NCBI RefSeq assembly: GCF_020497125.1
Contig: NC_059075.1
Span: 63,259,321 to 63,323,320 of the forward strand
Origin: Mauremys mutica
Lineage: Eukaryota > Chordata > Testudines > Geoemydidae
Length of the DNA: 64,000 nt
Reading direction: 5' to 3'
Under the pieces are notes generated by a model. That model worked only from the letters and a program-made list of their open reading frames with translations, did no database searches and had not been told where the DNA came from. The translations under genes and the position numbers were made by a program. Of this stretch, positions 1 through 13,400 are shown in pieces. The first letter of the stretch is position 1. Every line of letters starts with the position of its first letter.

Positions 1-545
1 CAGACCTGGGTACAGTTGTGCTGTCAGGACATGATGCAGCAATTTTATGTTCCCTTGCTGACACCATGGTGGGATCATGGGCCATGGCTAGGGCACTGGG
101 CTGAACCTGGTGGAGCAGGATGCACACAGGTCTCCCTACCCCCTGTTGCTGGCCCCCATGTGAGGCTTGCTGCATCCTCACCTTAGACCAGGAGGCCTGT
201 CCCAGACTGTTGTTGATTTCTTCCACCAGGAGACCAAGGACTATAGATTTGCTTACTCATGCCCAGACTCTTGTTGCTTGTCCCAGCCAGGAGGCTGTGG
301 GCCATACTCAGCCTGCACACAGGAGGCCTGAGCCCTATTCCATCCAGGCGCCCGGGCTACCAGCTGTTAGGCTGAGTGCTGGGTCCTCCATTGGAGATTG
401 GAAATACAGAGTGGGCAGTGCTGCAACCACAAGTCAGGCCTCCCCGACAACATGCAGCTGACCTACTGACTCCTCCACACACGGCCCGAAGGGAGCACCC
501 TGACCCGAGAGGAAGGAACCCTTGCAAGCTGGAAGAATCTTTCCC
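1..545. other. No gene recognised
   Basis: Non-coding sequence with several short caggaggc words. Open frames here show no protein character. Confidence 0.5.
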
Positions 546-609
546 TCATGCATCACCATCAGGGTTTGAACCAGAACAAATTAGTATAGACTTCTACCAC
601 TTGAGCTAA
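546..609 (-). repeat. tRNA-like (SINE head) sequence
   Basis: On the minus strand it reads ttagctcaagtggtag (A-box-like) followed by ggttcaaaccc (B-box-like), with tRNA-like spacing. It lacks a full cloverleaf that I could verify, so it is a pseudo-tRNA or SINE remnant, not a tRNA gene. Confidence 0.45.
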
Positions 610-616
610 AGAAATA

Positions 617-1480
617 AGGGCTAGACTATCAAAGGGGACTTAGATGTTCCAGCTCCTAGGGCTCTGCCTCCCAATGGAATTTACAGGGCCAGGCCCGGCT
701 TAGGTGTCCATGCCTTCTGTGGGGACAGTTAGACACCTAAGAAAGGGATTTACAGAAGCCAGCAAGGAGTCACCGAAGCTATCCAGCAGTAACACACAGA
801 GGAAAGCAGTGGGGCTAAGACCCATGTCCATAAAGGGACTTAAGCATCAACCTCCCACAGATCTAGGCCTTTGGTACCCAACTAACAGGGCAGAGGAAGG
901 AGCCTACTGCCACTGAGGATTCACAGCTGCGAGCCTTCTCCTGGAGATAGGCACAGAAGCCCTTTCTCGGGGCAGGGGAGAGGACGGGGGATGGACAGAG
1001 ACCAACCCTCACCCAGTTATAGCCAACAGGTCACTCTCCTGAGATATAGGAAACTTGGATTCAAGTCTGTGCTCTAAAACAGGCAGAGGGAGGATTCAAA
1101 CCTGGGTCTTCTACATCCTAGATGACTGCTCTAACCACAGGGTATACAAACACACCTACTAGCCTGAAAAATTCCTGACCTGCTCATCTCTCATTTGTGG
1201 GGTTATGAGTGCTCTGAGCATGCCTACAGGATCTGGCTCCACAGGGAGATAAGTGGGGAAAGTCTAGTTTGAGAAACCTGCTGGGGTTTAGGCATGAGCT
1301 AGGGTGCTGAGCAGCTCTGCTGTGTCAGGACACAGACAGTTTTGTGTGTGCCCACCAGCAGAAGTTTAGGCCCCTGCAGGTTTAGGTGGCAGCTGCTTGG
1401 TGGTCAATGGTGCCTAAATTTTGGATTTAGGCACCCAAATAAGCAGTTACATCCCTGAATCCCTTTGTGAATCTAGTCCT
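617..1480. mobile_element. TIR-bounded element with tRNA-like module (copy 1)
   Basis: The left end AGGGCTAGACTATCAAAGGG and the reverse complement of the right end (AGGACTAGATTCACAAAGGG) match at most positions. The body uses many ttaggcacc/ggtgcctaa words. A minus-strand tRNA-like module lies at about 1092-1137 (B box ggtttgaatcc read on -). No transposase. Family unclassified. Confidence 0.5.
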
Positions 1481-2554
1481 ACAATAGCTGGCAGCAGAAG
1501 ATGACTTCTTGGCAGGAAGGAAATGACCTGCCAGGCCTGGAAGTGTTTGGAAGGAGAGCAGCTAGGGTGGGGGAAGATGGACTGTTGGGGCCATTTCCTG
1601 AGTCTGCAGGGGGTGTGAATGGGGGAATCCCAGGCCAAGCTCTTCCCCCACACCCCTACTACAGCTGCTGTAGCAGCTTCTGGAGATTTAATTCCCAGTA
1701 CAGTATGTGCAGCCCCCGCTGCTTTGGTGGTGGTATGAGCCTGACACTTCAGAATGTTTGTGTTATTTTGACATACTGCCAGAATTTTCCCTGAGGAATG
1801 AGAGCGAGAGAAGAGAAATGGTGATTTTCTAAACTTTATATCTCAGCAAAGCCTGAATATTTAATGGCTGTCATGCCGCATCAGACCATGGGGGGCGGGA
1901 GGCCTTGCCCCCTCTCAGAGACTACAGCCCTTCACCTTCTGGGAGGCAAGGCCTAGCAGCTTAAGTCAGTTGTCCAGGGCCATAGTCTCAGATACTAGCA
2001 CCTTGTATTCATTGTATCTGGCAATAGTGCTTAATCCTTCAAGCAGTCACCACAACCCATAGTATGTGCTGGAAAGAGTACAGGGGGGACCCGGACCCAG
2101 GCCCACCCTACTCTGCCTCCTCACAGCCTGCATCCACTCACCTCCTCAGTCAGGCCATACTGAGCTGAGCCGCTTCCTTTTATACCCTACTACCAGCTGG
2201 AGCATGCTCAGCAAGGGTGATGAGGTGTGGCCTCTTGAGCCCCCAGTAAGTAGTTAACCCCTGCTGGGCCAGTATGGGGTTAGTACACCCCATCATAATG
2301 GGACAAAGAAAAAGCACTTCTCTACCCTGAGGTTTCTCTCCCTCTGGATATCTAAAGACTACTGCAAAAAATGGAAGTGTTCAGACTTCTCAAAGGTCAA
2401 AAGAATCTTTTATAATGAAAAATTTTAAGCAGCCTAAATACAGAGGTCACTGCCAACTCTCTCAGATTAATTAATACATTTGCCATTGTATTTGTTTATT
2501 TCAACCAGCAGTTAGGACTTGATTCAGGAATCACTTGTCCTTCTCTGGCCTATA
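1481..2554. other. No gene recognised
   Basis: Moderately GC-rich, no CpG island, no exon with a GANC-like start. Nothing further supported. Confidence 0.5.
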
Positions 2555-2640
2555 TTATTATGTAGTAGGTCAGACTTGATCATAATGTCCCCTCTGATTT
2601 ACAATGTATGCATCCATGAATTAACTATAATATTGTTTAT
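2555..2640 (+). mobile_element. CR1 3' tail fragment, plus strand
   Basis: Short match in style to the CR1 3' end (ggtcagacttgatcataatg) followed by a degenerate tail. It abuts the reverse-oriented CR1 just downstream. Confidence 0.5.
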
Positions 2641-2697
2641 GATCAGGCCATAGTTGCATATATTGCATCTATCTGCAATTTTATATGTTGTATGTAT

Positions 2698-3465
2698 AAG
2701 CACGGCCATCCTGAGTCAGACCAATGGTTCATTTAGCCCAGTATCCTGTCTCTAGCAGTGACTATTACTTGAGTTTCCAGGGGAGTGTACAGAACAGGGC
2801 GGTTGAAGTGATTCATCCCTGTTTTCCCCTCCCAGCTTTTGGCAGTTAGTGGTTTAGGCTCATCTTAAGTATGTGGTTGCATCCCTGACCATCTTGGCTA
2901 ATAGCCATTGATGGGCCTATCCTCTTTGAATTAATCTAATTCTTTTTTGAACCCAGTTATACTTTTGGCCATCACAACATCATATGGCAATGAGTTCCAC
3001 GGGTTAATTGTGCATTGCATGAAAAAATACTTCCTCTTATTTGTATTAAACCTGCTGCCTACTCTTTTTATCAGGTGACCCATGATTTTTATACTGTGGA
3101 AAAGGAAAATAACTCTACTTTTTTCCACACTATTCATAGACCTCGGTCATATTCCCCCTTAATTGTCTCTTTTTTAAGCTAAGTAACTCTAATCTTTTAG
3201 CTTCTCCTTGTATGGAAGCCATTCCATACCCCTGATTGTCTTTGTTGCCCTTTTCTGAATCTTTTCCTGTTCCACTATATCCTTTTTGAGATGGGGCGAC
3301 CAAACTGGACACAGTATTCAAGAAGTGGGTGTACCATGTATTCATATACTGGCATTATGATATTTTGTCTTATTTTCTATCCCTTTCCTAATATTTCCTA
3401 GGATTCTGTTAGTCCTTTTGACCACTGCTATGCACTGAGCTGACATTTTTCAGAAAACTATCTGA
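2698..3465 (-). mobile_element. CR1-type LINE 3' end, minus strand
   Basis: Reverse-oriented CR1-like 3' ORF end and UTR. Translation on - gives fragments such as LELLSLKKRQLRGNMTEVYE, the usual CR1 C-terminal block, followed by the UTR ending near 2698. Several frame breaks. Confidence 0.75.
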
Positions 3466-4350
3466 ATTTATTGTATGTATGTTTTATAAGTGGCAGTTAT
3501 TACATATTGACAACAAATGAGATCAAAATCTGTTGGAAGATGTGAGGCACTTCCGTTTTTAGAATGGTCAGAACTACTGGCCTTATTTTCCCCTGGATAA
3601 CATAGGTATTTAGCTATTAATTAGCCATTAATTAAAGCACAATACTTAATTACTAGCATCTATTTTTCTGAATTCTTTGGGCTCAGCTATGATACTTTAG
3701 AGGGCTGACTCACACAACCCAAGTTGTGTTGTCTGGAAACTTTTGGCCTGTTCTTAAAAGGGTTGATCATCTGTGAGTGAGAGTTGCGTATGCTCAGTAC
3801 CTACTAGGATCAGACCCACTATGTCTTTGGGAAGACTATTTACTTCCAGAGATAATGGGGAAGCACACAATGACTGAGCAGTAGAATTTATTACATCTCT
3901 TCAACGGGCATAGCCCACACTCCCCTCACCCTGCCAGCTGTAGGGGAGGCAAGAGAAGGCATTCCTGAGTTTCTCCCTCTCCATTCCCACCTCTAGAAGT
4001 GGACCATGAACTGAGTTACTGAGACTGTCCTAGGACAACTCACCTCAAACTGCAGGACTTCCAAGTAGTTATTTGTGCTAATAGTCAGCTCTTCTAGTTA
4101 CTGATTTAATGATTTTTGTCTAAATATCAAGGTATTAAATGGAAATCATTTAGTACTCAAAACCATAAGAATAATTTATTTCAGTACAAAAGCTCAAAAT
4201 GGTTCAGTTCCAATACTCTTTGCATTTCAATGCTATGTAAACTGTAAGCATTTTCTTTAACCCCCCCTGCTCTTATGCAGTGGCTGTCATTATGTGATAA
4301 TTTAGCAGGTGTTCAGAAAACAGACTTCTTAAACATTCTGTTTTCTTTAG
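3466..4350. other. Upstream flank of GANC exon 2
   Basis: AT-rich, presumably intron 1 of GANC. No coding signal. Confidence 0.5.
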
Positions 4351-4413
4351 TGTTCAAGATGAGGCTGTGGACAAAAGCAACTTTAAGAACTGCAACCACA
4401 TTGCTTTCTACAG
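4351..4413 (+). CDS. GANC: GANC exon 2
   Basis: Acceptor ttttctttag precedes it and donor gtaagg follows. The first base completes a codon begun in the missing exon 1, and the exon ends two bases into an Arg codon. It encodes [19 protein letters not shown], the N-terminal conserved stretch of GANC. Confidence 0.9.
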
Positions 4414-7400
4414 GTAAGGATGTGGCCTCCAACCTAAGTGTATTTTTCACACACAGCATGATTGATTTATTTCATTATATTACATAGACATCTGTAACAA
4501 GGTTTCTAAATAAGGGAGGTGTTTTTTTTTTAAAGCCAACAATATTGAAGTTAAAACAAAAAATAAGTTACAGTTCATAATCATACCTTAGTTTAAAGCA
4601 ACCAAAAAATACACAAAGTTTGAGAATGAATATGACTTTAAAGGAGAACTTTCCACTCAACAGCAATACCATTTTTGGAAATAATTAGTATATTCTAAAT
4701 AGAATGGGGTCAGACTGAAATCTCAAATGCAGGATCATGTCATCCTCCCCCCAAATTCCAGAAAAGTGTGAATTTGAATCTCTGTATTTTAACAAGCACC
4801 TATACTATTTACATTTGGATAAGATTGTAGGGGACTTGTTTTCTGGTTATTGTTCTTCTGTGACCCAAAATGGCAGAAATCTCAGAGAGATCAATTATTC
4901 TCCTGAGATTTCTGCCCTTTGGGACCAAAGCTTTATAAGACTAACTCAGAGGATTTCAGTGGTGCTGAACCTGAACTATAGCCATAGTTTAACATCAAAC
5001 CTGAACTCCATGTCTTATTATTCTGATGAAATTACTCCAGATATAAACATTCCCTTCTTCTGTATCTACCTGGAATACATTTTCCAACTATTATCTGATA
5101 TGTGATTATCTGATCTGTGAAGAAAAATCTCTCTAGTTGTACTCATTAGCCAATTACATGTCTGACTAAGGTTTTAATCTTACATGTTTGTTTCTCATCT
5201 GCAGCAAATTCCATCCTAAAGGCCTAATTATGCACAGCAGGATAGCTTTTCTTGATTAGTAGTTTTTAGTTCCCCTCTTGGTCATGCTTTTAAAGACACC
5301 ATTTTTAAATGAGTCTATATTTCTCCACAGTATTCTAACCTATACAAAATACAGATAAATCATATATACATACACACAAGGGAATTGCTTCACCCACCAG
5401 TGAAATGCAGTAGCTATTTACCAGGGCATCTGAAGCCAGGAATATGACAGGAAGTAAAGTAAACTTTATCCATTTGAAACTGTCTGCAGGAGGAAGTTAA
5501 GGAGGCAGAATATGATTGCCTAACTTGGAATTTGGCCAGGGCACTTGGGTTAATCCTATTATTGCAAAAACAGTTGTACTGATATTTTTAGTGATTATGA
5601 ACTCAAAAAAACTCTTTTGCAACTCATACACATGATATATTTATAAACTTTTCAGGACAGGAACCATGTCTTTCTCTATCTTTGTACAGCATCTGACGCA
5701 GCAGGAACCTAGTTCTGGTCAGGGCTTCCAGGTGCTATAAATAATTAATAATAATGTCTTAACATAGTGAAAAAATAGCAAGTATATGAAAGATGCAAGA
5801 GAGTGTTATCCTCCTCAGTAAACAATTCTTATTTAATGTAGTATTCCCTAACATCATGTAAACCATGACATTTATAGAGGCCAACAACAATTCTCTGTCT
5901 TTGCAGGCGTCAGAAACTTCTGCTTCCTGGGAAGTCCTTGTATCAAGCATTGTTGGATTCGGTTACATTATGCAATGATAGTGTCAAACTCCAAATAATT
6001 AATGAGAAGAATAAGGTGAGATCTCACACACTAAGGGAGGCAATGGTAAAAGAAGAGTCTGTGAATTGGGACACTGAGTCCTTTCTCTACTGATTCTCTT
6101 TAAAATTAGACCAGGGGCGGCTCCAGGCACCAGCACACCAAGCGAGTGCTTGGGGTGGCAAGCCGCGGGGGGCGCTCTGCCAGTCGCCGCGAGGGCGGCA
6201 GGCAGGTTGCCTTTGACGGCATGCCTACAGAGGGTCCGCTGGTCCTGTGGCTTCAGGGGAGCTCCCACAGGCTGCCGCCGAAGGCAGCCTGCCTGCAGTG
6301 CTTGGTGCGGCAAAATACCTAGAGCCACCCCTGAATGAGACTGATAATAGTTGCCCACATTTATAAAGTCATTTGAGATTCTTGGATGCAGGTAGTTCTG
6401 TGATATAATGCAAAATATTATCATCACAAAGATGTCCTTGATTTTACAGATAATTTATATGAATAAAGAGAGGCTCATTTAAAGAAATTAATTTTATTTT
6501 TATTTTTTAGCTTCAGTAACAATACAAAAAGCTAAACAGACATCTTTTTACCTGAAAAAGGTTTTTTAGATTTAGGGCCTTCTCCCCCATTCTAAAATAA
6601 CAAATTTAAGTCTGTCCTAATGGAGTGAGAGCAAGGTGATTTCCTTTGTGTGTTGGAGTGCATACCAGTTGAAAAACTTTAGCTATAATGATAACTCCTG
6701 TAGTTTTCAAAATAATAATTTTGCATCCTATAACATTTTGTCTGGAAATTTTCTCTCTCAAGATTTCAGAAATAAGGAAGTTAAATGAGCAAAGACATTT
6801 GCTATCTCATGGTCCTAGTGATTTCCTATACAAAAGATCCAGGATCAGCCAAATTCAGCCTCTCACACTAATAGGAGCATAAGTCTAATCTATTAAATTA
6901 GCATTGTAAACTCTTAGGGTGAGGAACAGCCTTACAATAATCCCTACAGTCTGACAGAAGGAATGTGTGATGGTGCCACCCATAAGGCTTTATGGAAAAT
7001 ATATATATGTTTTATATATAAAACATAACTAGAATGTGTTTTATGCTACATATGCCATGTAACAGATCTCTGAAAAGGTCATGATCTACTGAATCTATTA
7101 ATCCTATATGTATGCATGTATAATTTTTGTATTCAAAGTTATGAATATTGGCTGTAGTGAAGCAGTTGGTCAGCTTCCTGAGAAAAGACTATTCTCAGTA
7201 AGTGCCCCTTCAAGAAACACTTAATCCAACAATAAACTTGGAGACACCAATCCACATCTTGGCTTTCCCAGGAATGCGGCTTGGCTGGTAAGGAACTCAG
7301 TCATACATGGACATGTGACTTGTCCAGGTGACTCCAAACCTCCATTTTGTAGGTGGACTTTGCATAGGAGAGAGGAGGGGGTCTCCACCCACAAGAGAAA

Positions 7401-10400
7401 GTATATTTAAGCCCAGGGGAGACCCCCCCCCCTCCATTTTGGCTTCAGCTGGCTAAAGAGAGAGCCTCTCCACCCCCAAAAATACCTGAAAGAAACTGGA
7501 ACAAAGGACAGTGACTGCAAGGGATGTGAGTGATTGCTGGACCCAGACTGAAAGGAGATTAGTCTGTAAAAAGAATCATTCTGGAACTGGTGAGGATTTT
7601 GTCTGTATTCAGTTGGATTAGACATAGACTGGTGTGTTTTACTTTATTTTACTTGGTAATTCCCTTTGTTCTGTCTGTCACTACTTGAACCACTTAAATC
7701 CTACTTTCTGTATTTAATAAATCACTCTTTACTTATTAGTTAACTCAGTATGTATTAATACCTGGGGGGGGGCAAACAGCTGTGCATATCTGTCTATCAG
7801 TGTTACAGAGGGTGAACAATTCATGAGTTTACCCCGTATAAGCTTTATACAGGGTAAATTGATTTATTTGGGTTTTAGACCGCATTGGGAGTTGGGCTGA
7901 GTGTTAAAGACAAGAACACTTCTGTAAGCTACTTTCAATTAAGTTTGCAGCTGTGGGGCAAGTAATTTCAGACTCTGGGTCTGTGTTGGAGCAGACAGGC
8001 ATGTCTAGCTCAGCAAGACAGGGTGCTGGGATCCTGAGCTGGCAAGAAAGCAGGGGCAGAAGTAGTCACTTGGCCGTTCCCAAAGGAGTTTCTGTGGTCT
8101 AACCCATCACAGTGGTGTAGTCGAGCAGGGTCTGTGCACAGCTGATTGCTTTGAGTTACTGGTAGTGATTTTAAGTGATTCCAAGTAGTGACAGACAGAA
8201 CAAAGTGAATTACCAAGTAAAATAAAATAAAACATGCCAGTCTATGTCTAATCCAACTGAAAAGAGACAATTTCCTGAAAAATGCTAAACAAAGCTTGGC
8301 TGTTTATAAAAAATTCAGTCCAGTTTCACTTACAAACTAAGAATATTTGTTTCTTAAAAACAGTGAAATAGACCTATCTGGTGAAAATTCAAATGCATAG
8401 TGACTGTATGCAGTTTTGGGCCTACTAAACTATGCTGAATCAGAAGGCAGACAGATTTTTTTCAGAAAATAAATGTCTGATGATATGAGATCCAGAATTT
8501 CTGAATTAAAATATAAATTGATTCCTTTATCACAGTGTAGTATTAGCTGCTACTGTACCTGTTTGTTTATTCCCAGGTTCCTCTCCTAGTGGAAATTTAT
8601 GCAATAGACGGCAACATTTTCAGGCTTAAAATTAATGAGGTATCTCCTCTCAAATCAAGGTATGAAGTCCCTGATGTTCTCATAAAAGAACCTACCACGC
8701 AGAGGTAAGCTCTGGAAGGTGATATATTCTCTTAATTGCTTATACCCCTTCCCCATCAACCGTGTGTTCTTGTCCGTCTCATTTGAATACAGTTGTATTT
8801 ACTGTTATGAATATCAGCGACTTATAGGAATAGAAAAAAAGCAATTGGCTTATGAAGGTGAGTTTGTGCCCAAGGATAAATGTTGCATATTGAGGAAGAT
8901 GATATAGCCTCATATGTGAAACCTGTAACTATATGAGCCAGCAAGAAAGTGGGCTAGACCTTAGAATGCATCATTTTGACCTAATGTGTTGTCTATTTGT
9001 ATTGAAAAAATAAAAACTATTGAGAATGTTGAAGGAAACTTTGTAGCCAGCTATTGCACTGTTCAGTCTATGGACCAGATCCAGGAGTCCTCAGTGCCTA
9101 GAACCCACAGTTATTTAAGAGAATGGAATTTTGTTTCAGGAGCAGTTTCAAGATTTGGCCTTATGTTACACAATTATCCTTAAATTATCTTTTGTCTAAT
9201 TTGTTGTTTATCTACAATTATCTAAAACCTATGGAAATCCTTTACTTTTTTTTTTAATTTGCCAGGCTCTCTATAGCCCAGAAGGAGGCAGGTATTCTGG
9301 TACTGACATGTGCCAATGAGGACTGCAAGATTCACATCACAGCAAATCCATTCCAGATAGAACTAGAGTCCAAGGGTGAGACTGTACTGAGTGTGAACAC
9401 CAATGGCCTGTTGTACTTCGAGCATCTACAACCGCCACCCCAAAACAGGTGTGATATCTCCATATCCCACAGTGCAGCGTTTGTGATGCTGCTGAAAATA
9501 AACCAGCAAGAATTCAGATCAGCAAAAATACGCAGTGCCACCATTCGTAATGCTACTATCTACATGCAATACTCTTGGCTCTGACTTACTCCCTGTGAGA
9601 CCCCACTGAAGTCAGGACAGAATATGATCCTGTGAGGCCACATCCATCCTATCTCTGATTGAGGGCACCCCAAACATTGAAGCCTGGGTTCTCCCTTTGC
9701 TCACTCAATGAGAGCAGTGGTTCTTACCAGGGGTATGTGTACCTTTGGGGGTATGTAGAGGTCTTCCAGGGAGTACATCAGCTGATCTAGATATTTACCT
9801 AGTTTTATTATAGGCTACATGAAAAGCACTAGCGAAATCAGTACTAAAATTTCATACAGACAGTGACTTTATACTGTTCTGTATACCAGGGGTGGCCAAA
9901 CTGTGGCTCTGCGTAAAAGTACGGCTCTCGGAGCCCCCCACAACCTCCCCTGCCCATTCTTCACCTACCAAACTATTTTGGGGGAGCTTGGAGCTTCTGA
10001 CTTGCGGCGGGGTGGTGGGGCTCAGGGCTTCTGCCCAGCAGGGAGGGGGCTCTCGGGGCTTCAGCCTCTTTATCCTATTTATGGGCCAATTCTATGAGAT
10101 GTTGAGCACCCTTAATTCCCCTTGACTTTACTGGGGAGTTGAGGTTGCCCACTATCTCATTTGATCAAGTCCTTAATTTTATCTACTCATCCTCATTATA
10201 GCTGAACCTGCTCTTTATGAAGGCATCATTTATCATATAGCTGCACTATTTAGCACTCTAGCCCTGTTGCAAAATACTGGAAGAATGAGGGGAAATAAAG
10301 CAGGGGAAATGGGAATTGTGGGACCATTCCACAGAGCTGAGAAAGCAACGTGGTAGGTAACTCTACTCTAGGGAAAATAATTAATTGTAATTGACAGAGA

Positions 10401-13400
10401 GCACTCTGCATGACAGAACACACAAAAATATCTAGTCTGAAAATCTTCTGTGTGGGGATAAAGAGGGGAAAATTCTGACATTATTAGAAGTGACTGTAAA
10501 AACCCCAGGAACCAGTTGAACAGAATAACCCAAACTAGCTCTGGTTTGGAAAGATGATCACTGTAAGAAATAAAATACCAAAATCACTTGTCAACTACAC
10601 AGATCTCCACACACGATTGCTTTTCAGAAAAGGTGAAAGCTAAAAGTTCCAGATATTGTAGGAAGGTTGCAGTTTTTAAAGTTTTCTATCTGAAATCCTC
10701 TCAATTAACTGGTTATTTCTGCTTATTTGTTTTCATTAGCAAAACTACAGCACAAAAGAAAGAGGACGCATCAATTGACTCCTCTCAGGTAACCCAAGCT
10801 TGGTTTGATTCTGGCATTAGTATCCTGTGGGAAGGATGGATCAGTTGTCATGATTACAAACTCTGTGTTTGTATGGCATGGGCTAGTGTTATGACAGGGG
10901 TTTCCAAACAGCCAAACTGAGGTCACACTGGCAACTTGCCAGGAGCCTGAGGCCCACATTTCACCTGTATTAAAATTGTGTTAAATAGGCCAAAGGCATA
11001 TTCTCAGGCACATACATCCCTGGTACTGTTGCAGGATTCTCTTTGAAGAGAGACCTAGTGCTGGCAGTGGATAAAGACACACATCTTTTTCTGAATAGGC
11101 TGTTTTAGTACAATGTGTGCAGATGGCTGTTTGCTCTACCATGTTGTAATAATTGACAAGAGGAGAGGCTAGAGGAAGTTCCACCTGTATCCTAACTTGG
11201 AACCCATTCCAGGTCAACCTTAGATGTGGACCAATAAGAGTGCTCCTAGGATGTCATAGGAGGTCAGAATTGGTGTAGGAGGGTGACACATTACCCAGAG
11301 TACAAATCTGAACTGATGACCAGCTGTGTCCCCTCAATTCTCCAACTTGGGGTGTCTTTTATACTGCTTTGCTGTGACAGCTACCACTCTTGGCCTGCTC
11401 TCACACAGCCTCCAGCATGTAAATCACTCCCACCTATATTGTATGAGTGCTTTGGCCAGCCACTCTTGAATCAAACTGCAGAGCAACACCAGCAAATTTC
11501 CAGTCCCAGACTTACCCCAGAAATGTGCATCTTGTACTGCCCAGTATTCCCCTGGACAATACACGCTCATATGAAGTCTGTCATTTATTAATAGAAAATG
11601 ATATGCCCAAATCTTATTACCCCAAATGGAGTTTCCCAAACACACTGTGTAAGGGTCCATGTGCAGGTCCCCTTGTCAGGTGAGGGGTCGCTCTTTGCCT
11701 TCGGGGCGCCTGGGAACCAGGCCGCCTCACTACAGGAGGCTGAGTAGCAGTGCAGTCTTACAGTCAATGCCCTAGATCCGGGCGGGGCAACAGGCAGTAG
11801 TCCTGGGCTCAGACCCTCAGGCAGGGGCTGAGCAAACAAACAGTAGTTCAGTGTATCAAGCCCAAACCCTAGCTCAGGGCAGGCAGCAACAGATACAGGG
11901 CTCAGACCCTCAGGCAGGGCTGAGCAGCAGTTCAGTTTATAAAGCCCAAGTCCTAACTCAGGGCGGGGCAGCAACAGATACAGGGCTCAGACCCTCAGGC
12001 AGGGCTGAGCAGCAGTTCAGTTTATAAAGCCCAAGCCCTAGCTCAGGGCGGGGCAGCAACAGATACAGGGCTCAGACCCTCAGGCCGGGCTGAGCAGCAA
12101 ACAGGTAAGTCCAGGCTTCTAAGCCTGAGCGTTGGGGGTGAGGGGGAGACTGCCACCCGTGCGGGGGGCAGCAGGGGGGACGCAGGCCCACCCACTCCAC
12201 TGCATCCCGGTCCAGGGCCCTAGCAGCGGCGGGGATCCGCTGCAGTCAGTGGGGATCCTGGCCGCAACACACTGACATAGGCTCAGGGTCGGCGGCAGCC
12301 AGACTGGGGTCAGCTATCCCCGGGCCACTTCCAATCTCCCCCTCCGTTGGTACCTGTATTGTTGTGGATTCGGCAGGGGGGTCCACCAGCATTGGCTCCT
12401 CAGGAGACGGGTGCACAGGGGGGCTCAACTCCTCCTCAGGGTACCGGGCTCGGGGCGGGCTCAGCTAGTCCTCCTCAGGGTACCGGGCTCGGGGCGGGCT
12501 CGGCCAGTCCTCCTCAGGGTACTGGGCTCGGGGCAGGCTTGGTTCAGCAGGAGTTCAGGCACCAGCATCTGTCCTCTCCAGCAGCCAGGGCGCAACTGAG
12601 CGCTGGGCCCAGGCCTTTATACTTCCTGTCCCGCCCCTTGACTTCTGGGGGGCGGGGACAGGCGGCGGTGGCTCCGCCCACTGAGGCGGCTGTTCTGGCT
12701 CGTCCCTCTCAGGTGCGGCTGGGAGCCAGGCCGCCTCACTACACACTGGTTTAGGTAAAACAACAAAACAAATTTATTAACTACAGAAAGATAAATTTTA
12801 GGTGATTACAAGTAATAAGGAATAAATGTCAGAAATGGTTACAAGGAAATAAAAAGATAAAACGCAACTAACACCTAACTTAACAAGTTAAGTGAATACA
12901 AAGCAAAAGTCTCTCACCGCATGTGCCAGCAGCCTTACTGGCTGAACCTCTTTCAGTCAGGATCTCTTCCCCAGTCCAATGACACCTCTTTTGTTTTTCA
13001 GGTGTTGATGATGCCCTGGGTAGAGAGCAAGGGAGAGATGATCTCCCCTTATAGCCTTTTCTCTTATGCAACAGTCATCTCCAGTTGAGATTCAGTAGAC
13101 AGAAAGTCTGTGGGGGCAGGAACCTCAGGATGCTTCTTTGTCAAAATGTAGGGTTTTTTTAGCCCACGTCCCCTCTCCTGCCAAAGAATGGCAACTCAGG
13201 TGATGGTCCACTTAATCTCATTGACACCTGACTGAGGCATTGGCTAGCCTTTTGTCTCTGGGGAACTGGTTTGTGACTGTCCTCCAGAACATGCAGTAGA
13301 ATCTTACAACTGTATATACAACGTTGTCTTGGTAAAATATGCATGGCAATAATCAGCAAAGCATGAGCTTTCAAATGATACCTTACAAAGTATGCTGTGT

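Larger units (their letters stand above)
4414..5906. other. GANC intron 2
   Basis: AT-rich. It holds the hairpin at 4864-4923 and an old repeat tail near 5645. A 122-codon frame at 4737-5105 has no recognisable character. Confidence 0.6.
11648..12743 (-). mobile_element. LTR (family B) nested inside LTR A, with 5-bp duplication
   Basis: A GC-rich 1,096-bp block with TG...CA ends (TGTAAGGG ... CACTACA, so TGTA/TACA termini). It is flanked by CACTG at 11643-11647 and 12744-12748. The empty site is visible in LTR A copy 2 (aaacacactggtttag near 26950). A TATA-like sequence read on the minus strand (ggaagtataaaggc) near 12630 favours minus orientation. It contains two internal tandem arrays. Confidence 0.75.

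Noticed and set aside
546..609. Possible tRNA gene
   Set aside because: A and B boxes are present but no full cloverleaf or terminator could be verified; better read as a SINE or pseudo-tRNA.
4737..5105. 122-codon intronic frame
   Set aside because: AT-rich, no family resemblance, includes a hairpin repeat; not supported as a gene.
11808..12105. CRISPR-like repeated units
   Set aside because: Units are contiguous 85-bp tandem repeats without unique spacers, in a vertebrate LTR.
12347..12754. 135-codon frame with 13-residue repeats
   Set aside because: Translation of the 39-bp tandem array within an LTR; the repeat explains the frame.
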